Of a stretch of 64,000 nucleotides of DNA, positions 35,823 through 45,495 are shown piece after piece. Origin of the DNA: Glycomyces sp. YM15. GTDB taxonomy: Bacteria; Actinomycetota; Actinomycetes; Mycobacteriales; Micromonosporaceae. The notes under the pieces were generated by a model. It worked only from the letters and a program-made list of their open reading frames with translations. It was not told the origin of the DNA and did not search any database. The position numbers and the translations under genes were made by a program. Each line of letters starts with the position of its first letter. Positions within the stretch are counted from its first letter, which is position 1. The DNA lies in assembly GCF_016918015.1 (NCBI RefSeq), contig NZ_JAERMK010000005.1:1-64000 (forward strand), given 5' to 3'.

Positions 35823-36563
35823 TCACGCCGTCACGACGCCGAACGCGGAGCCGATCACGTAGGTCGCGGCCATCGTCGCCGCGCCGACCGCCATGACCCG
35901 CACCATCGCCCTGCCGCGCGGCGCGCCGCCCAGCAAGGCCGCGGTGAAGCCGGTGAGCGCCAGCGCCGCGATCACCGCTATCGCGCAGCCGATCACGCGG
36001 ATGCCCGCGGGCAGCAGGGTGATCGCCAGCAGCGGGAGCAGCGCGCCGCAGGTGAACGCGAGGAACGAGGAGAGCGCGGCCTGCCACGGGTTGGTGAGCT
36101 CGTCGGGGTCGAGTCCGTATTCGACCACGGCGTGGGCGCGCAGCGGGTTGCGCCTGGACAGCTCGCGGGCCGCGTTCTGGGCGGTCTCCTCGGAGAGCCC
36201 GCGGTCGCGCAGGCTGGTCGCGAGTTCGGCCTCGGCGTCCTCGGGACGCTCGTCGAGTTCGCGCTGCTCGGCCTCGACGAGGCTCGCCTCGGTGTCGCGT
36301 TGGGTCGACACGGAGGTGTACTCGCCGCCGGCCATCGAGAACGCGCCCGCGACCAGCCCGGCGACGCCGGAGATGAGGATCGTGGGCCGGTCGGAGGTGG
36401 CACCGGCGACGCCGATGACGATTCCCGCGACCGAGACGATGCCGTCGTTCGCGCCGAGCACGCCCGCCCGGAGCCAGTTGAGCCGGTTGCCGATCGAGCC
36501 GGGTCCACCGCCGTCGTGCGCCCCGCGTTCGTGCTCGTGGTCGTCGTGTCCGCTCTGCCCCAT
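35823..36563 (-). CDS. VIT1/CCC1-family iron/manganese transporter-like membrane protein
   Basis: A 246-residue protein of the VIT family: LRAGVLGANDGIVSVAGIVIGVAGA (first helix), GLVAGAFSMAGGEYTSVSTQRDTE (second helix with Met and acidic residues), an acidic cytoplasmic helix (about 85-140) and three C-terminal helices. VIT/CCC1 proteins export Fe(II) or Mn(II) from the cytosol in exchange for protons. The His/Asp-rich N-terminus (GHDDHEHERGAHDGG) may bind metal. ATG chosen at 36563. No partner gene. Confidence 0.9.
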   Translation of the reverse strand: MGQSGHDDHEHERGAHDGGGPGSIGNRLNWLRAGVLGANDGIVSVAGIVIGVAGATSDRPTILISGVAGLVAGAFSMAGGEYTSVSTQRDTEASLVEAEQRELDERPEDAEAELATSLRDRGLSEETAQNAARELSRRNPLRAHAVVEYGLDPDELTNPWQAALSSFLAFTCGALLPLLAITLLPAGIRVIGCAIAVIAALALTGFTAALLGGAPRGRAMVRVMAVGAATMAATYVIGSAFGVVTA

Positions 36564-36741
36564 CACAAATCCAGTGAACCACAAGGTTGCATGCGGTGGG
36601 AGTTCTCACAGGAGACCGGAGAATGCGGTGACATGGGGGGAATTGTCCGGCACACCACGGCGACACTCTGTAATGGACACTTTCCCGGCTTGACGGCTGC
36701 CGCTATTGTCGGCACTCCCTCCGAATAGAAGGGGCTCTTCC

Positions 36742-39153
36742 ATGAGCGAACCCGCTGACTCCCCAGATCCGCGGCCCGAGAACGCCGATGCGGCTCGAGG
36801 CGAGACGCCGAGCGAACCGCCCCAGAACCCAGCACCGGACGAACCGAACGGGCCCGAGACGCCGATGGGCGACTCCCGGCCCGAAGCCGAGCCCGAAGTG
36901 GCACCGCATTCCTCCGCCGGGTCCGAACCGGATCCCGCACCAGCGCCGGAACCCGTTCCCGCCCAAGCCGTGCCGGAGACCGAAACCCGAACGCCCGCAG
37001 CGGCCCCGGCACAGGCCCTACCGGCGGCGCAGCCGTCGCCCGTCCAGCGGCAGGGCCCGCCGCAGCCCCCCGCCAGGCCCCTGACCGCCGCCGAATACCA
37101 CCAGCAGGCCGCCTACTACCAGCAGCTGAACCGGCAGCGGTACACGCCGCCGCCGAACCCGCGCTGGCATCGGCCCGGGGAGGTCCCCAAACCGGCCATC
37201 GTGGTCCTGGTCATCGCCATCGCCCTCTTCGGCGGGTGGGCCGCGTTCCACTCCACCGGCGTCGGCATCGGCCTGTCGCTCACCGGCATCGCCCTGCTCG
37301 CGGTCCCCCTGGCCGCCGGCGACACCCGGGACCTCGTGCCGCGGCTGCCGGGCGCGATCCTGGTCGCCGCCCTGTGGTCAGTCGCGGCGATCCGCGACGC
37401 CGGATGGGTCGTGTTCCTGTGCACCGCGGTCGCGTTCCTCCTGACACCGCTGGTGCTCACGCCGCAACGCCGCTTCAGCGGCACCACCGTCATGCTGTTC
37501 CAGGGCTGGCTCGAAGGGCTCGCCGAATCGTTCCGCTGGGCCAAGCGCGGCCGCCGCAAGGGCAACGACGGCCAAGGCGAGGGCAACGCCACCAGCATGC
37601 GGAACCTGTGGGTCGTGCTCATCACCGCCGCGCTGCTGCTCGTCTTCGGCGGGCTCTTCGCCGCCGCCGACAGCACGTTCGCCGACCTCGTCGTGGGGCT
37701 CATGCCCGAGGTGAGCGCGGGCGAGGTCATCCTGCGGATCCTCCTCGCCGGGATCCTGTTCCCCATGGCGCTCGCCTGGACCTACACCGCGGTCGCGAAG
37801 CCGAACTTCGACTCCCTGCAGCCCGAGGGCGAACACCGCACGGTCTCGCGATTCGAGCTCTCGATCCCGCTGGGGGCGTTGAACCTCCTGTTCGTCGCGT
37901 TCATCGCGGTGCAGCTGCGGGTGTTCATCGGCGGCGAAGAGTACGTCATGGAGACCGCCGGGCTCACCTTCGCCGAGTACGCGCGCAAGGGCTTCTGGCA
38001 GCTGAGCTTCGTCGCGGCGCTGTCACTCGGGGTCATCGCCGTCGCGGCCTGGCTCGCACCCAAACGCGCCAAGGCCGACCGCATGGCGGCCCGGATCCTG
38101 CTGGGCACCCTCTGCGTTCTGTCCATGGTGGTCATCGCCTCGGCGCTGTACCGCATGTACACGTACGCCGACACCTACGGGCTCACCCGGATGCGGGTGT
38201 GGATCTTCACCGTCGAGATCTGGCTCGCGGTGCTGTTCGCGCTGGTCGTCATCTGCTGCTGGAAGCTGCGGGCCACGTGGCTGCCGCGCGCCGTGCTCGC
38301 CTCGGGCGCGCTGGCGCTGCTCGGCCTCGCCGCCGCGAACCCCGACGCGCTCATCGCCCGCTACAACCTCGAGCACCACCACAAGCTCGACCTCGCCTAC
38401 CTGGGGGACCTCTCCGACGACGCGGTGCCCGAGTTCGCCTCGCTGCCCGATGAAGACCTCGACTGCGTGCTCAGCGACCCGGTCGAGCGCGACCTCATGG
38501 CCTGGAACCTCGGCCACCAGCGCGCGGCCGAACTCCTGAAGGAGCACGAAAAGCGCTCGGCGTTCTGCGACTGGGGCGATGACCGGTACATGGGCGTGGA
38601 GGAGCACGGCGGCTCGCCGCCCGAAGATCTCCAGGAGACGCAGGACGCCCAGGAGACGGTCGGGACGGACGACGAACCCGAACCGCCCGCCGAAGCGTTC
38701 TTCCAGGTCGAGACCTGTGCATCGCTCGACGCGGGCCAGACCGGCCAATGGTTCGGCGACGATGTGGACGGGTTCGGCCTCGAGGCCGGGGCCTCGGACG
38801 CGTTCCTCTCCCTGGAGCCGCCGGTGACGGCGTGGCTCACCTGCGGGTACTTCGACAGCGACGTCACGATCGAAGCGCAGCTCGAATACGCGGAGTCCTC
38901 ACTGGTCGCGGGCGACCGCGTGGGGAACGCCGTCAACGCCTACTCCGAAGGCGACTGGCTCGTCCAGGAGCGCTCGGACGGCTACGTGCTCTCGTACGGC
39001 GACGGCGCCCAGCGCCAGTTCCAATATTACCGCATCAGTGGGAACCTGATCTTCTACGCGCTGGTCACGGGCGTCCCTCGGGACGTGGTGTCCGAGGCCG
39101 CCGCCGACGATCTCACGGGGCAGATGGAAGGCCTGTACGGAACGTTTGCCTGA
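36742..39153 (+). CDS. Large DUF4173/DUF4153-like membrane protein
   Basis: An 803-residue protein. Residues 1-150 are disordered, Pro/Glu/Ala-rich with Q/Y repeats. About 12-13 helices follow (160-550), carrying the DUF4173 pattern (ITAALLLVFGGLFAAADSTFADLV, ERYVMETAGLTFAEYARKGFWQL-type, WLAPKRAKADR, YRMYTYADTYGLTRMRVW in pieces). A soluble extracytoplasmic region with ERDLMAWNLGHQRA and a C-terminal acidic domain follow. Function unknown. The start at 36742 follows AAGGGG. It stands alone, with a terminator after it. Confidence 0.85.
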   Translation: MSEPADSPDPRPENADAARGETPSEPPQNPAPDEPNGPETPMGDSRPEAEPEVAPHSSAGSEPDPAPAPEPVPAQAVPETETRTPAAAPAQALPAAQPSPVQRQGPPQPPARPLTAAEYHQQAAYYQQLNRQRYTPPPNPRWHRPGEVPKPAIVVLVIAIALFGGWAAFHSTGVGIGLSLTGIALLAVPLAAGDTRDLVPRLPGAILVAALWSVAAIRDAGWVVFLCTAVAFLLTPLVLTPQRRFSGTTVMLFQGWLEGLAESFRWAKRGRRKGNDGQGEGNATSMRNLWVVLITAALLLVFGGLFAAADSTFADLVVGLMPEVSAGEVILRILLAGILFPMALAWTYTAVAKPNFDSLQPEGEHRTVSRFELSIPLGALNLLFVAFIAVQLRVFIGGEEYVMETAGLTFAEYARKGFWQLSFVAALSLGVIAVAAWLAPKRAKADRMAARILLGTLCVLSMVVIASALYRMYTYADTYGLTRMRVWIFTVEIWLAVLFALVVICCWKLRATWLPRAVLASGALALLGLAAANPDALIARYNLEHHHKLDLAYLGDLSDDAVPEFASLPDEDLDCVLSDPVERDLMAWNLGHQRAAELLKEHEKRSAFCDWGDDRYMGVEEHGGSPPEDLQETQDAQETVGTDDEPEPPAEAFFQVETCASLDAGQTGQWFGDDVDGFGLEAGASDAFLSLEPPVTAWLTCGYFDSDVTIEAQLEYAESSLVAGDRVGNAVNAYSEGDWLVQERSDGYVLSYGDGAQRQFQYYRISGNLIFYALVTGVPRDVVSEAAADDLTGQMEGLYGTFA

Positions 39154-39174
39154 CGGAATGTCCAAAGTCACCAC

Positions 39175-39210
39175 GGGCGGCGCGGCGGCCACTGAGCTGC
39201 CGCGCCGCCC
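39175..39210 (+). terminator. 12-bp GC hairpin after the DUF4173-like gene
   Basis: GGGCGGCGCGGC pairs with GCCGCGCCGCCC around a 12-base loop, 21 bases after the stop. No U-tail, as is common in actinomycetes. Confidence 0.6.
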
Positions 39211-39250
39211 GCGCGTCCCCGGGGCGGCTACGCGCCAGCGCACTCCGCTA

Positions 39251-39279
39251 TTGCCTGTTCCGTTGCGGCCGAATAGCTT
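39251..39279 (+). promoter_or_regulatory. Leaderless-type promoter of the sulfotransferase-like gene
   Basis: TTGCCT (39251-39256), a 17-base spacer and TAGCTT (39274-39279) are followed after 6 bases by the ATG at 39286. The GGAGG just before the ATG is too close to act as a normal Shine-Dalgarno. Confidence 0.45.
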
Positions 39280-39285
39280 CGGAGG

Positions 39286-39939
39286 ATGCTTCGAGTTATC
39301 GGCGCGGGACTCCCGCGTACAGGAACCATGACCCTCAAGAACGCCCTCGAAACCCTCCTCGGGGCGCCCTGCCACCACATGGCCGAGGTCTTCGGCCGGG
39401 TCGACATCGACGCACCCGCGTTCAGCGCCGCCGCCAAGGGCGAATTCTCGGACTGGGACGGGCTCTTCGAGGGCTACGCCGCCGCCGTGGACTGGCCGGC
39501 CTCGGCCTTCTACGCCGAACTGGCCGAGCAGTACCCGGACGCGATCGTCGTCCTCTCCAAGCGCGAGAGCTTCGAGTCGTGGTGGACCAGCGCCACGAAC
39601 ACCGTCTTCCGGCGGTTCAACGAGATCGACGACCCCAGCGGCGGGCCGTGGCTGGCGATGGTCGAGGACGTGTGGGACTACACGTTCGACGGCGCCGCCC
39701 GCGAGGACGTCGCCGCCGTGGAGGCGGCCTACCATCGCTACCACGAAAAGGTCCGGGACACGATCCCCGCGTCGCGGCTCATCGAGTTCGAGACCGGTGC
39801 GGGATGGAAGCCGCTGTGCGAGGCGCTGGATCTGCCGGTCCCCGACGCGCCCTTCCCGCACCTGAACAGCACCGCCGACTTCAACGCGCGGATCGCCGCG
39901 ACGATGCAGGGCGACGAGGCCGCGGCACCGGCCGAGTAG
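39286..39939 (+). CDS. Sulfotransferase-family protein
   Basis: A 217-residue protein of the single-domain Sulfotransfer_4 group. The N-terminal loop GAGLPRTGTMTLKNALE (about 6-22) is the PAPS 5'-phosphosulfate binding site, and IVVLSKRESFESWW (about 86-99) fits the 3'-phosphate region. WEPLC-like GWKPLCEALDLPVPDAPFPHLNS closes the fold. PAPS would be the donor; the acceptor is unknown. It converges with the core metE-like gene, 5 bases between stops. Confidence 0.87.
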   Translation: MLRVIGAGLPRTGTMTLKNALETLLGAPCHHMAEVFGRVDIDAPAFSAAAKGEFSDWDGLFEGYAAAVDWPASAFYAELAEQYPDAIVVLSKRESFESWWTSATNTVFRRFNEIDDPSGGPWLAMVEDVWDYTFDGAAREDVAAVEAAYHRYHEKVRDTIPASRLIEFETGAGWKPLCEALDLPVPDAPFPHLNSTADFNARIAATMQGDEAAAPAE

Positions 39940-39944
39940 CGATG

Positions 39945-40958
39945 TCAGCCGCGGAGCCGCTCGGCGGCTTCGCGGCTGGCCTCCATCGCGAACCGCGCGT
40001 AGTCGGGGCCGGCCCCGGCCATGCCGCACGTGGTCGCGACGCTCACCTGCCGCGGCAGCTGCTCCGCGTTGAAGCCGAGGCGGTTCCACAGGGCCTGAAC
40101 GCGTTCGGCCGCTTCCTTGCCGACGCCGGGCCGGGGCTGGCCGAGCGGGGGCACCACTCCGGCGATGAGGCGACCGCCGCCGTCGAGGTACTCCCCCAGG
40201 GCGTCGACCTTCGGCACGTCGTCGAGGTCGAGCAGGGTCAGGTCGACCGAAAGCGCCTGCGCCCCCGCCTCTTCCAGCAAACGCACCGGCACGTCCGGGG
40301 CGCAGCAGTGCACGACGACCGGAACGCCGACCCGCTCGACGAGCTCCCGCAGCCGCTCGCGCGCGACCTCGACGGGCACGCGCCGATAGAAGTCGAGCCC
40401 CGATTCGGTGTTCACACGGCCCGCCAGCGCCGCCGGGAGACTCGGTTCGTCGATCTGGATCGACAAGGCGGCCTTCGGCATCCGCGCCCGGGCGGCCGCG
40501 ATGTATCCGCGCAGGCCCTCGGTGAGGGAGGCGGTGAGGTCGGCGACCGCGCCGGGGTCGGCGAGCATCGCGCCGCCGGTGCGCCGCCAGAGGTTGGCGG
40601 CGAGGGTGAACGGGCCGACCGCGGTCAGGCGGACCGGTCCGGCGGTGTCCACTTCGTGGAGCGCGTCGAGGTCGCGTTCGAGCAATTCGCGGGCGCGGCG
40701 GGCGTCGCGGCCGGGCAGATCGGCGATCTCCCAGCGGAAGGCCCACCACTGGACGGGCAGGCCTTCGAGGAGGGCCGCGCCGCGGCCGATCATGTCGGTG
40801 CCGAGCCCGCGGTCGGGCAGCTCGGGCAGGTAGGGCCATTCGGGGAGTTCGCCGAAGACGATGTTGACGGCCTCTTGGACGTCGGTCCCGGGCAGGGAGC
40901 CGACGCCGGTGGCGACGCCCATCGGCAAAGCGTCGATGTCGTCCATGGGTTCAGGCAC
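39945..40958 (-). CDS. Core MetE-like cobalamin-independent methionine synthase
   Basis: A 337-residue protein equivalent to the C-terminal catalytic domain of MetE. It keeps the zinc-type ligands in VVHCCAP (His, Cys) and a second Cys in VATTCGMAG, plus GVGSLPG at the N-terminus and [10 protein letters not shown]. Core MetE proteins transfer a methyl group to homocysteine, in some cases from methylcobalamin-type donors. The GTG start at 40958 (GAGGCG upstream) overlaps mnmA by 8 bases. The nifS-mnmA-metE-like order is common in actinomycetes. The natural methyl donor here is unknown. Confidence 0.85.
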   Translation of the reverse strand: MPEPMDDIDALPMGVATGVGSLPGTDVQEAVNIVFGELPEWPYLPELPDRGLGTDMIGRGAALLEGLPVQWWAFRWEIADLPGRDARRARELLERDLDALHEVDTAGPVRLTAVGPFTLAANLWRRTGGAMLADPGAVADLTASLTEGLRGYIAAARARMPKAALSIQIDEPSLPAALAGRVNTESGLDFYRRVPVEVARERLRELVERVGVPVVVHCCAPDVPVRLLEEAGAQALSVDLTLLDLDDVPKVDALGEYLDGGGRLIAGVVPPLGQPRPGVGKEAAERVQALWNRLGFNAEQLPRQVSVATTCGMAGAGPDYARFAMEASREAAERLRG

Positions 40959-42087
40959 CGGTCGCCTCGGCGGGTGCGCCGTCGCCGACGCCCGCGGAGG
41001 CGTAGGCCTGCGTCGAGTCGATGGTGCCGGAGGCGAGGACCGCGTCGCCTTCGGGCGAGGGCTCGTAGACCACGAGGGCCTGGCCGGCGGCGACGCCGAA
41101 CGCGGGCTTGTGGAGCTTCGCGGTGAGGCCGCCGTCGTCGGGGGTGACGGTGGCCGGGTAGACCTCGCCGTGGGCGCGGAGCTGGATCTCGGCTTCGAAC
41201 GGTGCGGTGCGCTCGGCGGCGAGCCAGACCGGCTTGCCGGTGCGGATGCGGTCGACGCGCAGGGCCTCGCGGGGTCCGACCTCGACGCGGTTGTCGACGG
41301 GCGTGATCGAGAGGACGTAGCGGGGCTTGCCGTCGGCGGCGGGGCGCTTGAGGCCGAGGCCGTGGCGCTGGCCGATGGTGAACTGGTGGGAGCCGTCGTG
41401 GCTGCCGAGGACTTCCCCGGAGGCGGCGTCGACGATCTCGCCTTCCTTCGTGCCGAGCTTGTTCTTGAGGAAGCCGGAGGTGTCGCCGTCGGCGATGAAG
41501 CAGATGTCGTGGCTGTCGGGCTTCTTGGCGACGGCGAGGCCGCGGGTCTCGGCCTCGACGCGGACCTGGTCCTTGGGGGTGTCGCCGAGCGGGAACAGGG
41601 ATCCGGTGAGCTGGGCGGGGGTGAGCACGGCGAGGACGTACGACTGGTCCTTGCCGGGGTCGACGGCGCGGCGCAGGAGGCCGTCCTCGCCCTTGCGGGC
41701 GTAGTGGCCGGTGACGACGGCGTCGAAGCCGAGGGCCAGCGCGCGGTCGAGGACGGCGGCGAACTTGATCTTCTCGTTGCAGCGCAGGCACGGGTTCGGG
41801 GTGCGCCCGGCCGCGTACTCGGCGTAGAAGTCCTCGACGACGTCCTCGTGGAAGCGTTCGGCCATGTCCCAGACGTAGAACGGGATGCCGATGACGTCGG
41901 CGGCGCGGCGGGCGTCGCGGGAGTCCTCGATGGTGCAGCAGCCGCGGGCCCCGGTCCGGTAGGTCTGGGGGTTCTTGGACAGCGCCAGGTGGACGCCGGT
42001 GACGTCGTGCCCGGCCTCGACGGCGCGGGCGGCGGCGACGGCCGAGTCGACTCCGCCGCTCATGGCGGCCAGTACTCGCAGTTTCAC
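40951..42087 (-). CDS. mnmA: tRNA 2-thiouridylase
   Basis: MnmA adds sulfur to U34 of tRNA-Lys, -Glu and -Gln. The 378-residue protein has the PP-loop MSGGVDSA (9-16), [12 protein letters not shown] with C100/C103, the second catalytic Cys in [10 protein letters not shown] and the [11 protein letters not shown] block. The GTG at 42087 is chosen because the PP-loop starts at residue 9 and no ATG fits. It lies 32 bases after nifS, which supplies its persulfide sulfur. Confidence 0.96.
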   Translation of the reverse strand: MKLRVLAAMSGGVDSAVAAARAVEAGHDVTGVHLALSKNPQTYRTGARGCCTIEDSRDARRAADVIGIPFYVWDMAERFHEDVVEDFYAEYAAGRTPNPCLRCNEKIKFAAVLDRALALGFDAVVTGHYARKGEDGLLRRAVDPGKDQSYVLAVLTPAQLTGSLFPLGDTPKDQVRVEAETRGLAVAKKPDSHDICFIADGDTSGFLKNKLGTKEGEIVDAASGEVLGSHDGSHQFTIGQRHGLGLKRPAADGKPRYVLSITPVDNRVEVGPREALRVDRIRTGKPVWLAAERTAPFEAEIQLRAHGEVYPATVTPDDGGLTAKLHKPAFGVAAGQALVVYEPSPEGDAVLASGTIDSTQAYASAGVGDGAPAEATGA

Positions 42088-42119
42088 GTCTTCAACCTTA
42101 GGCCCGTCTTCTGCAGAAG

Positions 42120-43277
42120 CTAGGAGAGCCCGGCGGTCTTGGCGCGCTTCACGGCCTCGGGCAGGGCCGCGACGAGCGCGTCGATCTCGGCCCTGGTGGT
42201 GGGCCAGCCGAGCGTGAAGCGCAGGGAGGAGCGGGCGTCGTCGGCTTCGGCGCCCATGGCGAGGAGGACGTGCGAGGGCTGGGCGATCCCGGCCGAGCAG
42301 GCGGAGCCTGTGGCGCATTCGACACCGGCGGCGTCGAGGAGCATGAGGAGGGCGTCGCCTTCGCAGCCGGGGAACGAGAAGTGGGCGTTGCCGGGCAGGC
42401 GCGATTCGGGGTCGCCGTTGTAGATCGCCTCGGGGATGGTCTCGCGGATGCGGTCGACGAGGTCGTCGCGCAGCAGCGCGAGCCGCTGCGATTCGGTCTG
42501 CTGGGTGCGCACGGCGTGCGTGACCGCTTCGGCGAGCGCGGCGATGCCGGGCACGTCCAGGGTGCCGGAGCGGATCTCGCGTTCCTGGCCGCCGCCGTGG
42601 AGGAGCGGGACGGCTTTCACGTCGCGGCGCAGGAGGAGCGCTCCGGTGCCGGTGGGGCCGCCGAGTTTGTGGCCGGAGAGGGCGAGGGCGGCGGCGCCGG
42701 AGGCGGCGAAGTCGACGGGGACGTGGCCGACGGCCTGGATGGCGTCGGTGTGCACGGGGATGCCGTGGGCGGCGGCGAGTTCGGCGATCTCGGCGATGGG
42801 CTGCAGGGTGCCGACCTCGTTGTTCGCCCACATGCAGGTGAGGACGGTGATCTCGGCGCCGCGCTCGTCGAGGAGTTCGGCGAGGACACCCGTGTCGACG
42901 CGGCCGAGCTTGTCGACGGGCAGTTCGGTGACGTCGGCCCGCTCGTGGTCCCCGAGCCAGGCGACGGCGTCGGCGACGGCGTGGTGCTCGATCGCGGTGG
43001 TGATCACGCGGCCCCGGCCCTCGGAGCGGCGGTGCCAGTGGATGCCTTTGACGGCGAGGTTGTCGGCCTCGGTCCCGGAGCCGGTGAAGATGACCTCCCC
43101 GGGTTTGGCGCCCAGGGCTTCGGCGATGCGCTCGCGGGCCTCCTCGACCGTGCGGCGGGCGGCGCGCCCGGAACCGTGGAGGGAGGAGGCGTTGCCGAGA
43201 GCACGGGCGGTGCGCACGTAGGCGTCGAGCGCCTGGGGGAGCATCGGCGTGGTCGCGGCGTGATCGAGATAGGCCAT
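42120..43277 (-). CDS. iscS: Cysteine desulfurase (NifS/IscS type)
   Basis: A 385-residue PLP enzyme that takes sulfur from cysteine. Seen: YLDHAATTP opening, [30 protein letters not shown] with the PLP lysine (about 203) and the persulfide loop ATGSACSAG. Co-location with mnmA suggests a main role in tRNA thiolation, and possibly Fe-S assembly. ATG at 43277. The upstream region is divergent from the 43590 gene. Confidence 0.95.
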   Translation of the reverse strand: MAYLDHAATTPMLPQALDAYVRTARALGNASSLHGSGRAARRTVEEARERIAEALGAKPGEVIFTGSGTEADNLAVKGIHWHRRSEGRGRVITTAIEHHAVADAVAWLGDHERADVTELPVDKLGRVDTGVLAELLDERGAEITVLTCMWANNEVGTLQPIAEIAELAAAHGIPVHTDAIQAVGHVPVDFAASGAAALALSGHKLGGPTGTGALLLRRDVKAVPLLHGGGQEREIRSGTLDVPGIAALAEAVTHAVRTQQTESQRLALLRDDLVDRIRETIPEAIYNGDPESRLPGNAHFSFPGCEGDALLMLLDAAGVECATGSACSAGIAQPSHVLLAMGAEADDARSSLRFTLGWPTTRAEIDALVAALPEAVKRAKTAGLS

Positions 43278-43589
43278 GGCCCGTCCATTCTACGTTTGAT
43301 TCACGTCTCGCAAGCTTCGCCGTGGCCGGCGCGTCCCGGCTCACTCAGGCGGGCCGCGGCGGGGGTGTCGAGGCGGGGTCCGCGCCGTTCCGAGGGGTGG
43401 GATTTCGGTGCCGGGATCTTCCGCATTAGTCGGCGTAATGCGTCGTGGTGCGCGCGAGATAGAATCTGACGAATCCTCCTACCTTTCCGATCGTGAGGGG
43501 TCACCGCCCCGAGACCGGGTGCCGCGGAAACTGGTGTCCTAGGAAGCCGGAGCCTTCGCCGCCCGTGTCGAGAGAAAGTGTGAGTGCCG

Positions 43590-44501
43590 ATGACGCCTGA
43601 GCTCGCCGAAGCGCTTCGCGCCGGGCCGTTCCACACCGCCCTGCGCGTGGCCATCCAGACCAGCGGGCTCGGTCTCGACCGTATCCGCCACCGCCTCGCC
43701 ATGCGCGGCATCACCGTGTCGACCACGAGCCTGAGCTACTGGCAGTCGGGCCGGTCCCGGCCCGAGCGCGCCGAGTCCCTCGCCGCCGTGACCGCCCTCG
43801 AAGACCTCCTCGAGCTGCCCGCGGGGTCCCTGCGGGTGCTCTTGGGCCCCAAGCGGGCCCGCGGGCCGCGCTCGATCCGGGGGCAGCTCCCCCGGCCCGA
43901 CGCGGTGCTGGGCGGCGACGCGGTGCGCGAACTGTGCGACCAGGTGCCCGCCTCGCGCGAGCACACCCTGGACATCCTCAGCCAGCAGGTGATCGTGCAC
44001 GTCGACTCCGAATGGCAGGAGTCGGTGTTCGAACTGTCGATGCTGGTGCGCGCCAGGCGCGACGACGTGGACCGCTACATCTTGCTGTACCGCGGGGACG
44101 AGGGCTGCGACATCGACGACATCGAGTTCAAGCCGGTGCGCGACTGCACGGTGCCGAACATCCTGCGCCACAAGGAGGCGCCGGTCGCTCTGGCGGAGAT
44201 CGTGTTCGACACGCCGCTGCCGCGCGGCGCGACCCACCTGTTCGAGATCGTCGTGCAGGGCAACGGGGGCACCTCCAGCGGGCACGGGAACGCGTTCCGG
44301 TACCCGGTGGACCAGTACTCGCTGCAGGTGCGCTTCGCGCCTGACGCGATCCCGAAGCGCGTGTACCGCTTCGCCCAGTCGAGCCTGCAGCGCGAGAAGC
44401 GCGAGACCGGGGACCTGCAGCTGGGCCCGAACCGGACCGTGGCGCTGGCGGAGCCGGTGCCGAGGCCGGGCGCGCTGGGCATCGGCTGGGAGATCGAGTA
44501 G
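43590..44501 (+). CDS. Conserved protein with N-terminal HTH-like domain, function unknown
   Basis: A 303-residue protein. Residues about 12-75 look like an XRE-type helix-turn-helix (LDRIRHRLAMRGITVSTTSLSYWQSGRSRPER). The rest is rich in beta strands (QQVIVHVDSEWQESVFELSMLVRAR, THLFEIVVQGNG, YSLQVRFAPDAIPKRVYRF) with no enzyme motif seen. It could be a DNA-binding sensor or a developmental regulator. The ATG at 43590 is favoured over an in-frame GTG 6 bases earlier; GAGAGAAAG lies upstream. It stands alone, with a perfect 22-bp terminator. Confidence 0.7.
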   Translation: MTPELAEALRAGPFHTALRVAIQTSGLGLDRIRHRLAMRGITVSTTSLSYWQSGRSRPERAESLAAVTALEDLLELPAGSLRVLLGPKRARGPRSIRGQLPRPDAVLGGDAVRELCDQVPASREHTLDILSQQVIVHVDSEWQESVFELSMLVRARRDDVDRYILLYRGDEGCDIDDIEFKPVRDCTVPNILRHKEAPVALAEIVFDTPLPRGATHLFEIVVQGNGGTSSGHGNAFRYPVDQYSLQVRFAPDAIPKRVYRFAQSSLQREKRETGDLQLGPNRTVALAEPVPRPGALGIGWEIE

Positions 44502-44502
44502 G

Positions 44503-44550
44503 ACCGAAGCGAAGGGCCCCACCGGAAACGGTGGGGCCCTTCGCTTCGGT
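44503..44550. terminator. Perfect 22-bp hairpin with GAAA loop, bidirectional
   Basis: The arms run 44503-44524 and 44529-44550 and are exact complements around GAAA. It starts 2 bases after the stop of the plus-strand gene and ends 10 bases before the stop of bioY on the other strand. Confidence 0.92.
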
Positions 44551-44559
44551 CGCTGTGGC

Positions 44560-45192
44560 CTACTCGGCGTTGCGGAAGGTGTTGACGGCCGCCCAGGCTC
44601 CGGGCAGGAGCAGCGCCGCGATGACGAGCTTCAGCGCGTCGCCCGCGAGGAACGGGGTCATGCCCGAGGCAATCGCGTCGGAGGCGCTCATGTCGAGGGC
44701 GAAGGCCAGGTAGGGGACCCCGAAGGCGTACATGAGCACGTTGCCGACGACCATGAGCCCCACGGTCTTCAGGATCGTGCGGTCCCCGCCGCGCTTGGCG
44801 AGGAAGCCGACCGCGACGGAGGCGGCCAGGAAGCCGATGATGTAGCCGAAGGTCGGCATCGCGTAGCCGGAGGTGCCGTCGGTGAACCACGGGACGCCCG
44901 CGGCGCCGGCGGCGAGGTAGAGCGCCAGGGTCAGGCCCGCGCGCAGCGGCCCGTAGGCGGCGCCGAGGAGCAGCACGGTGAACGTGGTGAGCACGAACGG
45001 GACCGGGCTGATCTGCGGGATGGTGAACGCGATCTGCGCGGAAGCGCCGACGGCGGCGGCACCGCCGAGCACGAGCACGGCGTCGCGCGCGTAGGCGGCG
45101 GCCTTCGTGCGGGCGGGCAGGAGATCAGCGAGAACGCTTGGCGCGGCAATCGCGGCAGCTGGGGCGGCCATGGCGGATTCCTCCAACATCAT
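44560..45192 (-). CDS. bioY: Biotin transporter substrate-binding membrane protein BioY
   Basis: BioY is the S-component of the ECF biotin transporter. The 210-residue protein has six helices and the typical motifs SAQIAFTIPQISPVPFVLTTFTVLLLGA, GAAGVPWF and FTDGTSGYAMPTFGYIIGF (in pieces). BioM and BioN are not adjacent, so it may work with a shared ECF module or alone. Two ATGs at 45192/45189 are possible. A good -35/-10 and an inverted repeat lie just upstream. Confidence 0.93.
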   Translation of the reverse strand: MMLEESAMAAPAAAIAAPSVLADLLPARTKAAAYARDAVLVLGGAAAVGASAQIAFTIPQISPVPFVLTTFTVLLLGAAYGPLRAGLTLALYLAAGAAGVPWFTDGTSGYAMPTFGYIIGFLAASVAVGFLAKRGGDRTILKTVGLMVVGNVLMYAFGVPYLAFALDMSASDAIASGMTPFLAGDALKLVIAALLLPGAWAAVNTFRNAE

Positions 45193-45202
45193 CTGTAGGT
45201 TC

Positions 45203-45246
45203 TATATAACGAGAGGCTCCGGGAAGCGTAACTCACGCTTGTTACG
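45203..45246 (-). promoter_or_regulatory. bioY promoter with overlapping inverted repeat
   Basis: On the minus strand -35 TTACGC (45231-45226), a 17-base spacer and -10 TATATA (45208-45203) lie 10 bases before the first ATG. CGTAAC (45227-45232) and GTTACG (45241-45246) form a perfect inverted repeat over the -35, and AAGCGT/ACGCTT (45224-45229, 45235-45240) a second. A biotin-responsive repressor site is likely; the regulator is not in the window. Confidence 0.55.
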
Positions 45247-45376
45247 ACAACGTGACACCCCCGCAGGAGCACCCCGGAGCCGGGCCCGAAGGTTCCCCCG
45301 GCTGCGCGGCGCCGAAGGCGCTGGGCCCGCGTCCGGACCTGAGCGGTGTCGTGCCGCCCGGACCTGAGCAGTGCCG

Positions 45377-45408
45377 TACGGCCCGGGCCCCGAAGGGCCC
45401 GGGCCGTA
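45377..45408 (-). terminator. 13-bp GC hairpin downstream of etfA
   Basis: TACGGCCCGGGCC pairs with GGCCCGGGCCGTA around a 6-base loop. It is 88 bases after the etfA stop with no other gene between, so it probably ends the etfBA transcript. Confidence 0.6.
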
Positions 45409-45495
45409 ATGGTCGGTGCAGGCGGGCGGGCGCCGCTCGACCCCGTTTCGCGGACCTGGCGCCTTCGGCGCCGTCGCGCGGCCTGGGGACCTCGC

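Larger units (their letters stand above)
45193..45495. other. 303-bp region between bioY and etfA
   Basis: It holds the bioY promoter/operator and, nearer etfA, a GC hairpin that probably ends the etf transcript. The segment CCGGACCTGAGC occurs twice (about 45333 and 45359). No coding frame seen. Confidence 0.5.
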
